A program made the position numbers and the translations under genes. From an uncultured Pseudomonadota bacterium (GTDB lineage: Bacteria; Pseudomonadota; Alphaproteobacteria; RF32; CAG-239): 33,127 nt of DNA. Shown piece after piece: positions 21,425-30,049 of the stretch. A model generated the notes under the pieces. It had not been told where the DNA came from. It saw only the letters and a program-made list of their open reading frames with translations, and searched no databases. The stretch lies in assembly GCA_949292375.1 (NCBI GenBank), contig CASEZG010000019.1, forward strand, positions 1-33,127, written 5' to 3'. Position 1 is the first letter of the stretch; each line of letters starts with the position of its first letter.

Positions 21425-22358
21425 ATGTAATCCAGGACTTATTAGTTGTCCTGCCGGACAAGTTGGTGAGGGTGACAGTTGTAACGGAATGTATGCATCT
21501 TGTAAATGCGACCCAAATTTGAATACTTGTTCAGCCAAAGAAAACGGAGAGGGTGCGGAATGCGGCGGAAAATATGAGTCTTGTGTTTGTAAGCCTGAAT
21601 ATCAATATGATGGCTATAACTGTACTTATCCGCAGTCGACCACTGGCGATGAATGCGGTGGAAAATATACAGAATGTGTTTGTCCTGTAGGTGTTGATGA
21701 GGGTGAGTTTGGTTGTGAAGAATATTACCCTGAACCTTGTAACAACATTTGCAAAATAGCCTATTCCGATAACTGTCATATTCGCTCAGATAATATTGGC
21801 CCTTATGGCTGTGAAAAAGTTTGGAAAGATTGTGAAACAAAATGCGAGGTTCCTTATTTTGACAACTGTCATGAAAGAGTTGAAGTTAATGTTCCTAGCA
21901 ACGCGTATTGTTCTTCACATTATGAAGATTGTGGTTCTAAATGTTCTGCTTGGGCTTGTCACTCGGGATATTATCAGTCTGGCAGCACCTGTGTTAATCC
22001 TTGTGATAACAGAACAGCCGTCAGTATTCCTAGTAATGCTCATTGCACTTCTTATTATACGGATTGTTCGTCAAAATGTTCTGCTTGGGCTTGTAATTCG
22101 GGATATAATCAATCAGGTAATTATTGCGAGAAGCAATGTGTACCGAAATCAAATGAAAGCGGGTGTTCTTACGGAACAAAATCTTGTTCTGATGGATGTG
22201 GTGGAACAAGAACTTGTTGTAAAACAAAATGTGAAGTAAGTCCTTGTTCATATGGTTGCTACACTGATTTTAATTGCGCTCCCAATGGCTACTGCTCAGA
22301 CTATAATGAGTGCGGTGGTTGTAGTCGTTGTAGTCTTAAAAATATACCTCGTTTATAA
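21339..22358 (+). CDS. Cysteine-rich secreted protein, 3' part (repeat-containing)
   Basis: This is the downstream frame of the split gene. Its first Met is not a natural start; genuine homology begins around 21408 (YGRGCKCNPGLISCPAGQ). The remaining roughly 315 residues are extremely Cys-rich with no lone hydrophobic segment. They contain CxC and GG-x-Y-x-S/E-C-V-C modules (AECGGKYESCVCKPEY and DECGGKYTECVCPVG), then two tandem copies of about 43 residues with SKCSAWACHSGYYQSG and SKCSAWACNSGYNQSG. The two copies are also near-identical in DNA, implying recent duplication. Cys spacing resembles disulphide-rich EGF/TIL-like extracellular modules, but no family is assigned. It is probably a surface or secreted protein when in frame. 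It ends at a strong terminator shared with tkt. Confidence 0.8.
   Translation: MQFKQLMVFVLIIRLMDADVNVIYGRGCKCNPGLISCPAGQVGEGDSCNGMYASCKCDPNLNTCSAKENGEGAECGGKYESCVCKPEYQYDGYNCTYPQSTTGDECGGKYTECVCPVGVDEGEFGCEEYYPEPCNNICKIAYSDNCHIRSDNIGPYGCEKVWKDCETKCEVPYFDNCHERVEVNVPSNAYCSSHYEDCGSKCSAWACHSGYYQSGSTCVNPCDNRTAVSIPSNAHCTSYYTDCSSKCSAWACNSGYNQSGNYCEKQCVPKSNESGCSYGTKSCSDGCGGTRTCCKTKCEVSPCSYGCYTDFNCAPNGYCSDYNECGGCSRCSLKNIPRL
21382..21431 (+). repeat. Perfect 25-bp tandem duplication causing a frameshift
   Basis: The 25 bases at 21382-21406, beginning TTATGGACGCGGATG, are repeated exactly at 21407-21431. As 25 is not a multiple of three, the second copy shifts the frame by one. Deleting either copy joins CPYNSAYGRGCKCN to PGLISCPAGQ and gives an uninterrupted 421-codon frame from 21071 to 22358. 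Confidence 0.95.
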
Positions 22359-22364
22359 GTACAA

Positions 22365-22401
22365 AAAAAACCTTTCAGAAAAAATTTCTGAAAGGTTTTT
22401 T
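22365..22401. terminator. Bidirectional terminator between the cysteine-rich gene and tkt
   Basis: A perfect stem AACCTTTCAGAAA / TTTCTGAAAGGTT (13 bp) with an AAA loop, extended by flanking A and T runs that serve both converging genes. Confidence 0.93.
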
Positions 22402-22416
22402 CTCTTTTTACTTTGT

Positions 22417-24393
22417 TTATTTCTTCAGTAAGTTTTTGACGCTGTCAACAACTTCTTCCAGCGTAATACCAAAGTAATCATACAATTGTTCAGCCGGTCC
22501 GGATGCGCCAAAGCCATCCATACCAATAATATCTCCATGCAGGCCGACATATTTTTCCCAGCCAAACTTAGAGGCAGCCTCGATTGCTATACGCGGTGCC
22601 GTGCCCAGAATTTCTTCCTGATAATCTATCGGCTGTTTGTCAAACAACTCCGTACAAGGCATGGACACAACCGCAACTTCTATGCCCTCTTCTTTCAACT
22701 TCTCTCTTGCGGCAACAGCCAGAGAAACCTCAGAACCCGTAGCAATCAAGGTTGCCTGACGCTTCTTTTTATCGCCGCGGATGATATAGCCGCCGCGTGC
22801 CGACATATTCAGCTCGGCTGAATCTCTTAACATCGGCAGATTCTGACGCGTTAAGGCCAAAATGCTCGGCGTATGTTCTTCTTCCAGAGCAAGCTGCCAT
22901 GCTTCCGCCGTTTCAACGACATCGCAAGGACGGAATGTCATGATATTTGGCATACAGCGATAAGATGCCAAATGTTCAATCGGCTGATGCGTCGGGCCGT
23001 CTTCTCCGACACCGATAGAATCATGGGTTAAAACATAAACCACACGCAAGCCCATTAATGCAGCCAAGCGCATTGACGGACGCATATAGTCCGAAAAGAC
23101 AAAGAATGTTCCGCCGTAAGGAATTGCGCCGCCATGCAAAGCCATACCGTTCATTATGGCACCCATAGCATGTTCTCTGATACCATACATTATGTTATTA
23201 CCGTTATAATCCTCTCGGGTTACGGTTTTCATTCCATCAACAAAAGTCAGGTTAGAGGCAGCTAAATCCGCCGAACCACCGATGATTTGCGGAATATTCG
23301 GCACAATCGCCTGTAGGCAAAGTTGCGAAGCCTTTCTTGTGGCAACTTTTGTGCCTTCGGCAATGGATTTCTTCTTCAAATCATTCAAATCTTTATCCCA
23401 ATTTTTGGGCAAGCGGTCATTAATATAGTCCAAAAACTCTTTGCCGGCTGCTTGGGCTTTTTTATCCCAAGTATTGAATATTTCCTCATTTCTTTTTCCG
23501 GCTTCTCGCCATGCATTCAAAATATCTTCCGGAACTTCAAAAGGCTCATAATTCCAATTTAAGTTCTGACGCATTGCCGCAAGTTCTTCTGCTCCCAATG
23601 GAGAACCATGGCACTTTGAAGTTCCGCACTTGGTCGGTGCACCAAAACCAATCTTGGTCTTGCAAGCAATCAGGGTCGGTTTGTCAGACTTCTGCGCCTG
23701 AGCAATGGCTTTTTCAATCTGCTCATAGTTGTGACCGTCTATCTCAATGGTATTCCAGCCTACAGCCTGAAAGCGCATAATCTGATTGGTTGAGTTTGCT
23801 TTATCTACCGTGCCGTCTATGGTGATATTATTGTTATCCCAGAGCACAATCAACTTATTCAAACGTAAATGTCCTGCCAGAGAAATTGCCTCTTCAGAAA
23901 TACCTTCCATCAAGCAGCCATCGCCGTTTATGACATAAGTATAATGTGAGCATAGGTCATCACCAAACTTGGCATTGATTATTCTTTCGGCCAAAGCCAT
24001 GCCGACTGCAGATGAGATTCCCTGCCCCAACGGTCCAGTTGTCATATCAATTCCGGCTAAGTGTCCATATTCCGGGTGTCCTGCCGTCTTGGCTCCAAGT
24101 TGACGGAAGTTGCGCAAATCATCAACATTAATATCCTTATAACCCAACAGGTAGAGCAGAGAGTAGAGCAACATAGAACCGTGTCCTGCCGACAAGACAA
24201 AACGGTCGCGGTCAAACCAACGGGGCTCGCTTGGGTTTATTTTCATAAACTTTGTAAACAAAACAGTGGCGACATCTGCCATTCCCAAGGGCATTCCGGG
24301 ATGTCCGGATTTTGATTTTTCAATTGCATCGGCACTCAAAAACCTAATGGCATTTGCCATTTCTGGAAGTTTGTTGTTTTGCAAAAATGTCAT
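22417..24393 (-). CDS. tkt: Transketolase
   Basis: Transketolase is a thiamine diphosphate enzyme of the non-oxidative pentose phosphate pathway that moves two-carbon units between sugar phosphates. The 658-residue length is normal. Visible motifs are KSGHPGMPLGMAD near residue 30 (catalytic His), GPLGQGIS near 115, the ThDP/Mg motif GDGCLMEG followed by NNNITIDG (about 152-190), YGIREHAMGAIMNG (the Glu that activates ThDP), and HDSIGVGEDGPTHQP with its catalytic His. TGSEVSLA in the C-terminal domain is also typical. It is the last gene of the GGDEF - methyltransferase - lipoprotein - tkt run, 17 bases after the lipoprotein gene, and ends at a strong terminator. Confidence 0.97.
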   Translation of the reverse strand: MTFLQNNKLPEMANAIRFLSADAIEKSKSGHPGMPLGMADVATVLFTKFMKINPSEPRWFDRDRFVLSAGHGSMLLYSLLYLLGYKDINVDDLRNFRQLGAKTAGHPEYGHLAGIDMTTGPLGQGISSAVGMALAERIINAKFGDDLCSHYTYVINGDGCLMEGISEEAISLAGHLRLNKLIVLWDNNNITIDGTVDKANSTNQIMRFQAVGWNTIEIDGHNYEQIEKAIAQAQKSDKPTLIACKTKIGFGAPTKCGTSKCHGSPLGAEELAAMRQNLNWNYEPFEVPEDILNAWREAGKRNEEIFNTWDKKAQAAGKEFLDYINDRLPKNWDKDLNDLKKKSIAEGTKVATRKASQLCLQAIVPNIPQIIGGSADLAASNLTFVDGMKTVTREDYNGNNIMYGIREHAMGAIMNGMALHGGAIPYGGTFFVFSDYMRPSMRLAALMGLRVVYVLTHDSIGVGEDGPTHQPIEHLASYRCMPNIMTFRPCDVVETAEAWQLALEEEHTPSILALTRQNLPMLRDSAELNMSARGGYIIRGDKKKRQATLIATGSEVSLAVAAREKLKEEGIEVAVVSMPCTELFDKQPIDYQEEILGTAPRIAIEAASKFGWEKYVGLHGDIIGMDGFGASGPAEQLYDYFGITLEEVVDSVKNLLKK

Positions 24394-24410
24394 TCTCTTA
24401 TGCTCCTTAA

Positions 24411-24929
24411 TTATTCATCAACATAGCGATAATCTATGTCAAATGTGCGTTGATTGTATTTAGCCTCTTCCGGCGTGATGTATAGACCGAGGTTAATGTC
24501 AAATTCATATTTCATCTCGGGAGGAATTTTGACCTCAACAGAATCCGCCGTATAAATCAGCTCTTTATCATTTTCGGGGATGGTTACCGATAGATAGTAA
24601 GTCTTTTTACCTAAGTATGCCGGCGGGCCTTTTATTGTTTCCGTGTAATATGCAAAATGGACATCTGTTTCATCGCTTTTCCGCAGGCGTTTAATCTTAA
24701 ACACCGGATTGATAACGGCTTTATCCCTGTTGACTCTGGTATCAAAATAGCAATGTCCTTCATAGCCGATGAGCGAAATTTGAAACTCTTCCCGATAATT
24801 GACAATCTGGGTTAGATAAGAAGAATCGCGGGGGATATTCACCCTCGGACATAATTTATCTCCGTCTCCGCCCAAGCGACAAGAGGCAAGAAGAAATACA
24901 AAAAATAAAGCAAAAATTCGGCTATGCAT
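24411..24929 (-). CDS. Hypothetical lipoprotein
   Basis: The 172-residue protein starts MHSRIFALFFVFLLASC, with lipobox L14-A15-S16-C17, so lipid attachment at Cys17 is expected. Asp is not at +2 (Arg instead), so outer-membrane sorting would be usual. The mature part is beta-rich with no recognised domain. It lies between the RNA methyltransferase and tkt genes, 42 and 17 bases away, and is likely co-transcribed. Function is unknown. Confidence 0.82.
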   Translation of the reverse strand: MHSRIFALFFVFLLASCRLGGDGDKLCPRVNIPRDSSYLTQIVNYREEFQISLIGYEGHCYFDTRVNRDKAVINPVFKIKRLRKSDETDVHFAYYTETIKGPPAYLGKKTYYLSVTIPENDKELIYTADSVEVKIPPEMKYEFDINLGLYITPEEAKYNQRTFDIDYRYVDE

Positions 24930-24971
24930 TTTTCTTTCCGTATGTTTTTTGTTTACTATATACGTCGGCTT

Positions 24972-26108
24972 TTATTTTGTAAACAGTGCAACCAGCTCAC
25001 TGTGATTAGAATAAACAAATTGGTCTACCATTGTGACCTCTATAAGTTTATATCCGCTTTCTAGCAGCTTATTGGCATCATTTACAAAAGTTCCCGGATT
25101 ACAGGATACGGCAATAATTTTTTCAGGTCTTTCATTCTGAGGCAAAGAGGCAAGCTCGGCAACCTGAGCTGCAGCCCCTGCTCGCGGGGGATCAAACACA
25201 ACGGCGGAAAAACCTTGTAACTCTTTTACATCTAATGGATATTTGAAAAGATTTTTGGTTATGATTTCGATATTTGAAATCATATTTTTATTCACGCTAC
25301 GACGAAAACCATCCAGCAATCTTTCCGAAGAATCAATGGCTATAATTTTGTTTTTGGTATTGCGAGCCAAAGGATATGAAAAAGTACCGACACCGCAAAA
25401 CAAATCAGCAATCTTACCGTTGGTTTCGCCCAAATATTTTAACACCAGCGAAACTAATGCCTGCTCACCTTCCTTGGAGGGCTGCAAAAATGTTCCGGCC
25501 GGAATGTAAACAAAGGTATCGGCTATTTTGATGTATGGAGCTGTTTTTTCGACAATCGGCTCGGCATCAATATCTGCTTTGCGACGGTGCGAAATGCGAA
25601 TCACTTTTTCAGAAGCTTGAGCTTGTTCAAAAATAACCATCCGATGCTCCAACTCCAATTCCGCATCAAATTCCAGAACAATATCAATACCGTTATCCGC
25701 CTCGCAAAGCCATACATCTCCGCCCTCTAAGAGGGTTTGTACTGCCTTTTTTCCTTTTTTCTTTGTTGTAAAGGGAATCGCACAAATCTCGCCCAGCAAG
25801 TTTCTGATAAAGGGTAATACATCATTGAGACCAGATGTCAGAAGCGCGCAAGTTTCGCAATCTATGATATTTTTGCTTGCTGCCTCATTAAAACCCAAAA
25901 TGATTTTACCTTTTTTCCGAAGAAAAGCCATTGAGGCACGACGACGTGTTCCGTCCGCGACAAAAATCGGCTTACCAAAGTTCAAATGTTCCGTCTTTAT
26001 TTGTGCCAACACCTGACAAAAAGACTTCTCTTTGTTTTTTTGATATTCGTCTTGCGGTCTTTGGCGGCTGACACAACCTCCGCAAATATCGGCATATGGA
26101 CAGCTCAT
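24972..26108 (-). CDS. RNA m5U methyltransferase, TrmA/RlmC/RlmD family
   Basis: The 378-residue protein methylates uridine C5 in rRNA or tRNA using SAM. The N-terminus MSCPYADICGGC supplies Cys3, Cys9 and Cys12 of the C-x5-C-x2-C iron-sulphur motif; the fourth Cys is probably Cys87 in ETCALL. The Rossmann domain shows IADLFCGVGTFSYPLA (SAM loop), VVFDPPRAGA (motif IV) and IAVSCNPGTF with the catalytic Cys. There is no N-terminal TRAM domain, so it is shorter than E. coli RlmD and similar to RlmC-type proteins. Which uridine is modified cannot be told. The ATG is 2 bases after the diguanylate cyclase stop, showing a tight operon. Confidence 0.9.
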   Translation of the reverse strand: MSCPYADICGGCVSRQRPQDEYQKNKEKSFCQVLAQIKTEHLNFGKPIFVADGTRRRASMAFLRKKGKIILGFNEAASKNIIDCETCALLTSGLNDVLPFIRNLLGEICAIPFTTKKKGKKAVQTLLEGGDVWLCEADNGIDIVLEFDAELELEHRMVIFEQAQASEKVIRISHRRKADIDAEPIVEKTAPYIKIADTFVYIPAGTFLQPSKEGEQALVSLVLKYLGETNGKIADLFCGVGTFSYPLARNTKNKIIAIDSSERLLDGFRRSVNKNMISNIEIITKNLFKYPLDVKELQGFSAVVFDPPRAGAAAQVAELASLPQNERPEKIIAVSCNPGTFVNDANKLLESGYKLIEVTMVDQFVYSNHSELVALFTK

Positions 26109-26110
26109 AC

Positions 26111-27904
26111 TTATTTCATATCCCCATCATCTATTCCTAAAATCAGATAATCGTTCTTTTTATCTGGTTCAGCTTCTTTTGTGGGCTCTGTTCCCTTTTG
26201 TTCTTCAATATTTGTATTATTTTCAACAATATGGTTCGCTCCTATGCCGTCCAGAAGGGATATTTCTCCGTTTCCTTCTTTTGTAAATATCGGGTGCAGT
26301 TGGCTGGCTTCATCTTTTTGAGGCAGATTTTCTCCGTTATGGAACTTAGCTAAATCCTCCTTAGTGAATACCTCGCAACGGTTGCGGCCGTTTTCTTTGG
26401 CTCGATACAAAGCATCATCGGCCGTTTTAATCAGCATATCAATATTATCTGAAATTTCAGAAGAAGACACACCAATACTTACGGTAAAGTTAAACGGTTT
26501 TCCGTCGTCAGAATAAACCACTATTTTAGAAATAGTTTGACGCAGACGGTCTGCAACGATTTTTGCTTTTTCCGGACCGACATCCGATAAATAGCAAACA
26601 AATTCTTCTCCGCCGTAGCGTGCGACGATATCGCAGTCACGCAAAGCTTTTTCCGCCGTAGATGAAAGCTCTATCAGAACTTTATCTCCAACCTTGTGAC
26701 CATATGTATCGTTAACATTTTTGAATTTGTCCGCATCTATCATCAGGACAGAATAGCAGCCACCCTTCATACGGGCTAAAGAAATGCGCTTGGTTACCTC
26801 TTCTTCAAAATAGCGACGGTTATATAATGATGTCAGAGGGTCGCGGACAGCTTGATTCTTAAGCAAGACTTCACGGTTTTTACGTGATGTGATATCCTGG
26901 AAGGCCGCATAAAGCGCAATGTCATAGTTGTAATCTATGATATTTGCCGAAGCCAAAAGCCAGAAAGGCGTATTACCTGTTGAGGTCTTGACTAAGATTT
27001 CAAAATCCTGAACCTCTTTTTCTTGCTCCAAACGCTCATTTAGCAAGCGGCGGTTATCGGCATCAGCAAAGAAGTCCTTTAAGCGATATCTTTCCAACTC
27101 CGTCGGCTGTATACCGAAGAGCTTGATGGCATTGTTATTTGCCAAAATCAATTTATCATCGCTTAAGCGTGAAATGATAATCGGGAATGGAGAGGATTTG
27201 ATTATTTCTTCAATTCGTTTGTTATATTTTTCTATCTCAATATCCTTATCTTCCAATTTTTTGAACATAAAATCGACTTTAATGATTAAAAGTGCAACAG
27301 CCAATCCTACATAAACCAATGCTGATACATACCACAGAGAGGAGATAAAAGTCGGAGCAACACCCAAAAGCCGACAAATCAAAAGAAGAGTAACCCCCGA
27401 GGTTAATAGCGCACCAATAAAGAAACCGGCTTTGTATTTATGTCCGCTTTGTGACCAAAAGCTTGCTGCAATGTAAGCAAAACCCGTGAGAGGAAAAATC
27501 TGACGCATAAGACTTACCATTGCTCCGTCTTGCGCAATTAAGCAGAAATAAACTATTGCGACAAGACCCAAGCCGCTGATTGCGCCGATGAGAGGCGTAT
27601 CCGAAACATTAACGCTTAAAATTTGTGAGGCTGACAATGCCAAAAACATCATGGATAACAGCAAAACAAGCAACTCTAAAAAGGCTAATATGTTGATTGA
27701 TATTCCCATTTGAACATAGTCATTCATCTTGAAACCAAACCATGAGCCGACAAATTCCAATGCAATACCAATAAACAAATAGCGTATACCCTTGCCTATT
27801 TTGATATCTTGGCTACTGTAACAAACCGAAAAGGCTAAAATAGCTAAAGCTATTAAGGTTATTAGAAAACTTGTACTCGAATTAAAAATTTCTATACTGC
27901 TCAT
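26111..27904 (-). CDS. Membrane-bound PAS-GGDEF diguanylate cyclase
   Basis: The 597-residue protein starts with about 215 residues of hydrophobic segments (seven or eight helices), a membrane sensor module. A PAS domain follows at about 225-345 (EEIIKSSPFPIIISRLSDDK, then LFGIQPTELERY), then a GGDEF domain from about 360 to 510. The active site reads RYGGEEF, and RDCD five residues before it matches the RxxD inhibitory site, so it should make cyclic di-GMP and be product-inhibited. DPLTSLYNRRYFEEE marks the start of the domain. The last 90 residues are an acidic, Asn/Glu-rich tail with no recognised domain. A GAGGG site precedes the start. In a flagellated cell this suggests control of motility or attachment; that link is inference. 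Confidence 0.92.
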   Translation of the reverse strand: MSSIEIFNSSTSFLITLIALAILAFSVCYSSQDIKIGKGIRYLFIGIALEFVGSWFGFKMNDYVQMGISINILAFLELLVLLLSMMFLALSASQILSVNVSDTPLIGAISGLGLVAIVYFCLIAQDGAMVSLMRQIFPLTGFAYIAASFWSQSGHKYKAGFFIGALLTSGVTLLLICRLLGVAPTFISSLWYVSALVYVGLAVALLIIKVDFMFKKLEDKDIEIEKYNKRIEEIIKSSPFPIIISRLSDDKLILANNNAIKLFGIQPTELERYRLKDFFADADNRRLLNERLEQEKEVQDFEILVKTSTGNTPFWLLASANIIDYNYDIALYAAFQDITSRKNREVLLKNQAVRDPLTSLYNRRYFEEEVTKRISLARMKGGCYSVLMIDADKFKNVNDTYGHKVGDKVLIELSSTAEKALRDCDIVARYGGEEFVCYLSDVGPEKAKIVADRLRQTISKIVVYSDDGKPFNFTVSIGVSSSEISDNIDMLIKTADDALYRAKENGRNRCEVFTKEDLAKFHNGENLPQKDEASQLHPIFTKEGNGEISLLDGIGANHIVENNTNIEEQKGTEPTKEAEPDKKNDYLILGIDDGDMK

Positions 27905-28065
27905 TACGCCCTCTTTAGTAATTTAGTTTTGCCTTTTTTATATAATCACATTGTTAAAATAAATTAAAACTTTCAATAAAAATTATAAAAAATTAATGAT
28001 TATTTGAAAAAAATATTATAGCATAGCTTATCGTAGAGCAGAATAGTTTAGAAGGATTGTGATAA

Positions 28066-29268
28066 ATGACACAAACAATGCCCAATCATTATAGCCACAG
28101 TTTTGCGCTTAATTTGGAGAAAATACCGACAAGGAAATCCGACAGAATCGCTTTGCAGATTTTGTATCCCGGAATAATTTTCGGCTTGTTTTTGGTTCTT
28201 CTCGGAGTATTTGAGCTGCTGAACAGCTTTAAGGATAACTCTACAGATTTTGATTTTATCCCTGAAAATAATGAGGTTATTTATCCGCCTTTTTTGAATC
28301 CGACCTTTTTTGATATCGTTATTATTCTTATTGGTTCGGGAATCGTGATTTCGCTTCTTTTTTCTTATATTCGATATAAAAAAATATTTTTTGACGGCAA
28401 AAAAGTTCAAATTATTTATCGACCGGTTTTCGGTGCTAAAAAGGTTGTTAAAGAATCGATTGAAAATTATGAGGGCGTGCGCTTCAGAATTGAGTTTTTT
28501 CAATTCGGTTTTATGAACAAGAACAAGTATATCATTGAGCTTTGTCATAAAAATCCGCAGAAAATAGCTCCCTTATATATCTCAACAAAAAGCAAAAACA
28601 TCCGCAAAATTTGGGAATATTATGCTCAGAAGTTGAATCTGCCGACTTTGGTGTTGACTGATGAAGGTGTTGTGCGAAGAGAAATTACAGATCTTAATAA
28701 ATCTCTTCTGGAGATGATTGAGGAAGGTAAGTTTGTTAACTCTTATGATGAGCACGAACCCTTGCCGCCGTCAATTGCCTATGTTCGAAAAAGAGATAAA
28801 ACCGTTATCAAGGCTCGCAAAATTTTTTGGGATGCTTATAACATATTGGTCGGTTTCTGTTTATTAATCTTGGGTTCTATATTAATTTATGCGGCATATC
28901 ACCACAATCTGACCGTTAACCATTTTTCGTCTTCCTTTACTTGGGGGCTTTATGTTGTGGGCGCAGCCATTATTGCTTCGTCTATTTTTGTTCTCTTTCG
29001 TAAGGATAAGATTGTCGTAAAAAAGGATAAAATTGTTTTGGTGCATAAGTTTATGCTTTTCTCGCATAAAAACACCGAGATAAAAAAGAGGGATATTGAA
29101 GCTGTTGATGTTACGGTAAACCCCGCAACGGGACGTTTCTTTCTTTCTATTATATCTGATGAAAGGACTGCAATTTTCGGTAAAAAAATTCCGATTGAGG
29201 AGTTGCGTTGGGTTAAGAAATTTTTGATTAATGAGGTCGTTAACAGCCAAAAATTGTCAAGTTTGTAA
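28066..29268 (+). CDS. Hypothetical membrane protein with four predicted membrane segments
   Basis: This 400-residue protein is not assigned to a family. It shows two hydrophobic hairpins: segments near residues 28-50 and 85-105, and again near 262-282 and 292-312. Each pair is followed by a soluble stretch of similar flavour: YKKIFFDGKKVQIIYRPVFG after the first and RKDKIVVKKDKIVLVHKFML after the second. This suggests an internal duplication of membrane hairpin plus a small beta domain, reminiscent of bacterial PH-like (bPH) domain proteins; this is inference. AAGGA lies about 10 bases before the ATG. The gene is divergent from the diguanylate cyclase across a 161-base AT-rich gap in which I see no convincing promoter. 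Confidence 0.78.
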   Translation: MTQTMPNHYSHSFALNLEKIPTRKSDRIALQILYPGIIFGLFLVLLGVFELLNSFKDNSTDFDFIPENNEVIYPPFLNPTFFDIVIILIGSGIVISLLFSYIRYKKIFFDGKKVQIIYRPVFGAKKVVKESIENYEGVRFRIEFFQFGFMNKNKYIIELCHKNPQKIAPLYISTKSKNIRKIWEYYAQKLNLPTLVLTDEGVVRREITDLNKSLLEMIEEGKFVNSYDEHEPLPPSIAYVRKRDKTVIKARKIFWDAYNILVGFCLLILGSILIYAAYHHNLTVNHFSSSFTWGLYVVGAAIIASSIFVLFRKDKIVVKKDKIVLVHKFMLFSHKNTEIKKRDIEAVDVTVNPATGRFFLSIISDERTAIFGKKIPIEELRWVKKFLINEVVNSQKLSSL

Positions 29269-29276
29269 ATATTTGT

Positions 29277-29304
29277 TTGCCTTAGAACAGTTTTGGTTTA
29301 TAAA
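29277..29304 (+). promoter_or_regulatory. Putative promoter of the TPR-bamB-der operon
   Basis: TTGCCT (29277-29282), 16-base spacer, TATAAA (29299-29304), about 40 bases before the ATG at 29343, in the 74-base gap after the hypothetical membrane protein gene. Confidence 0.4.
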
Positions 29305-29342
29305 GAGTTTAGCTTAATATCGTTTTAGAGGAATGAAACATT

Positions 29343-30020
29343 ATGAAAAGAGAAGTAGATTCTGCAGAACAGGAAGCTTTTATTCGAGAAGTTACAGAAG
29401 AAGTTAAAAATGACCAGCTCAAACAAATGTGGGAAAAATATGGGATTTTTATCATTTTGTTCGTTGTTGTTGTGCTTGTCGGTGCTGTAAGTTTTGAGGG
29501 ATTTCGAGCTTGGCAACGGAAAAAAAGCGAAACTTGGTCTGATACATATTCTTATGCCCTTAGCCTTGAAAACCAAGGAAAATATGAGGAAAGCCTTGAG
29601 GTCTTGGAAGATATGGCTCAAAAAGAGGGAAATATATATAGTGATATTGCCAAACTTCAGATGACTAATGTTTTGTTTGAACAAAACAAAGACGATGAAG
29701 CCGTGGAGATTTTGGAAGAGATTGTCGCCGATGATGATGTTAACAAAAAAATTAGAGATGTCTCGGCCATAAAGTTGGCGTCATATAAGTTGGACAGCGG
29801 CTCAATTGAAGAGATTGATGCTTTGCTCTTGCCTTTGATTGAGGAAAACGGAAGTTGGACAACCATAGCAAAAGAAATGCGCGCAATGGCTCTTATTCGG
29901 GAAGGAAATATTGAGCAAGCAAAAGCTCTTTACAATGAGATTTTATCTACGCCGAATCTTCCGGATAGTTTAAAAATGCGTGTTCAAGATATGTTGTCTG
30001 TTTTGGGTGATGCCAATTAG
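29343..30020 (+). CDS. YfgM-like tetratricopeptide membrane protein
   Basis: The 225-residue protein has a short cytoplasmic N-terminus, one membrane helix (about residues 36-58, IFIILFVVVVLVGAVSF) and a periplasmic helical repeat domain with TPR-like units (QGKYEESLEVLEDM, NKDDEAVEILEEIV, EGNIEQAKALYNEI). This matches the YfgM/TPR_21 group, which in proteobacteria lies next to bamB and der. YfgM interacts with the SecYEG/PpiD translocon in E. coli. AGAGGA precedes the ATG, and the bamB-like gene follows 29 bases after the stop. Confidence 0.87.
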   Translation: MKREVDSAEQEAFIREVTEEVKNDQLKQMWEKYGIFIILFVVVVLVGAVSFEGFRAWQRKKSETWSDTYSYALSLENQGKYEESLEVLEDMAQKEGNIYSDIAKLQMTNVLFEQNKDDEAVEILEEIVADDDVNKKIRDVSAIKLASYKLDSGSIEEIDALLLPLIEENGSWTTIAKEMRAMALIREGNIEQAKALYNEILSTPNLPDSLKMRVQDMLSVLGDAN

Positions 30021-30049
30021 CCTTACTTTATATTATGGAGATTTCAAAA

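Noticed and set aside
21442..21840. A 132-residue minus-strand open frame and other antisense frames over the cysteine-rich gene
   Set aside because: His/Tyr-rich shadow of Cys and Asn codons on the other strand; no ribosome binding site or domain.
28048..28548. A 166-residue minus-strand open frame opposite the start of the 28066 membrane protein
   Set aside because: Asn/Lys/Ile-rich with no domain, and antisense to a gene with a good ribosome binding site and coherent membrane topology.
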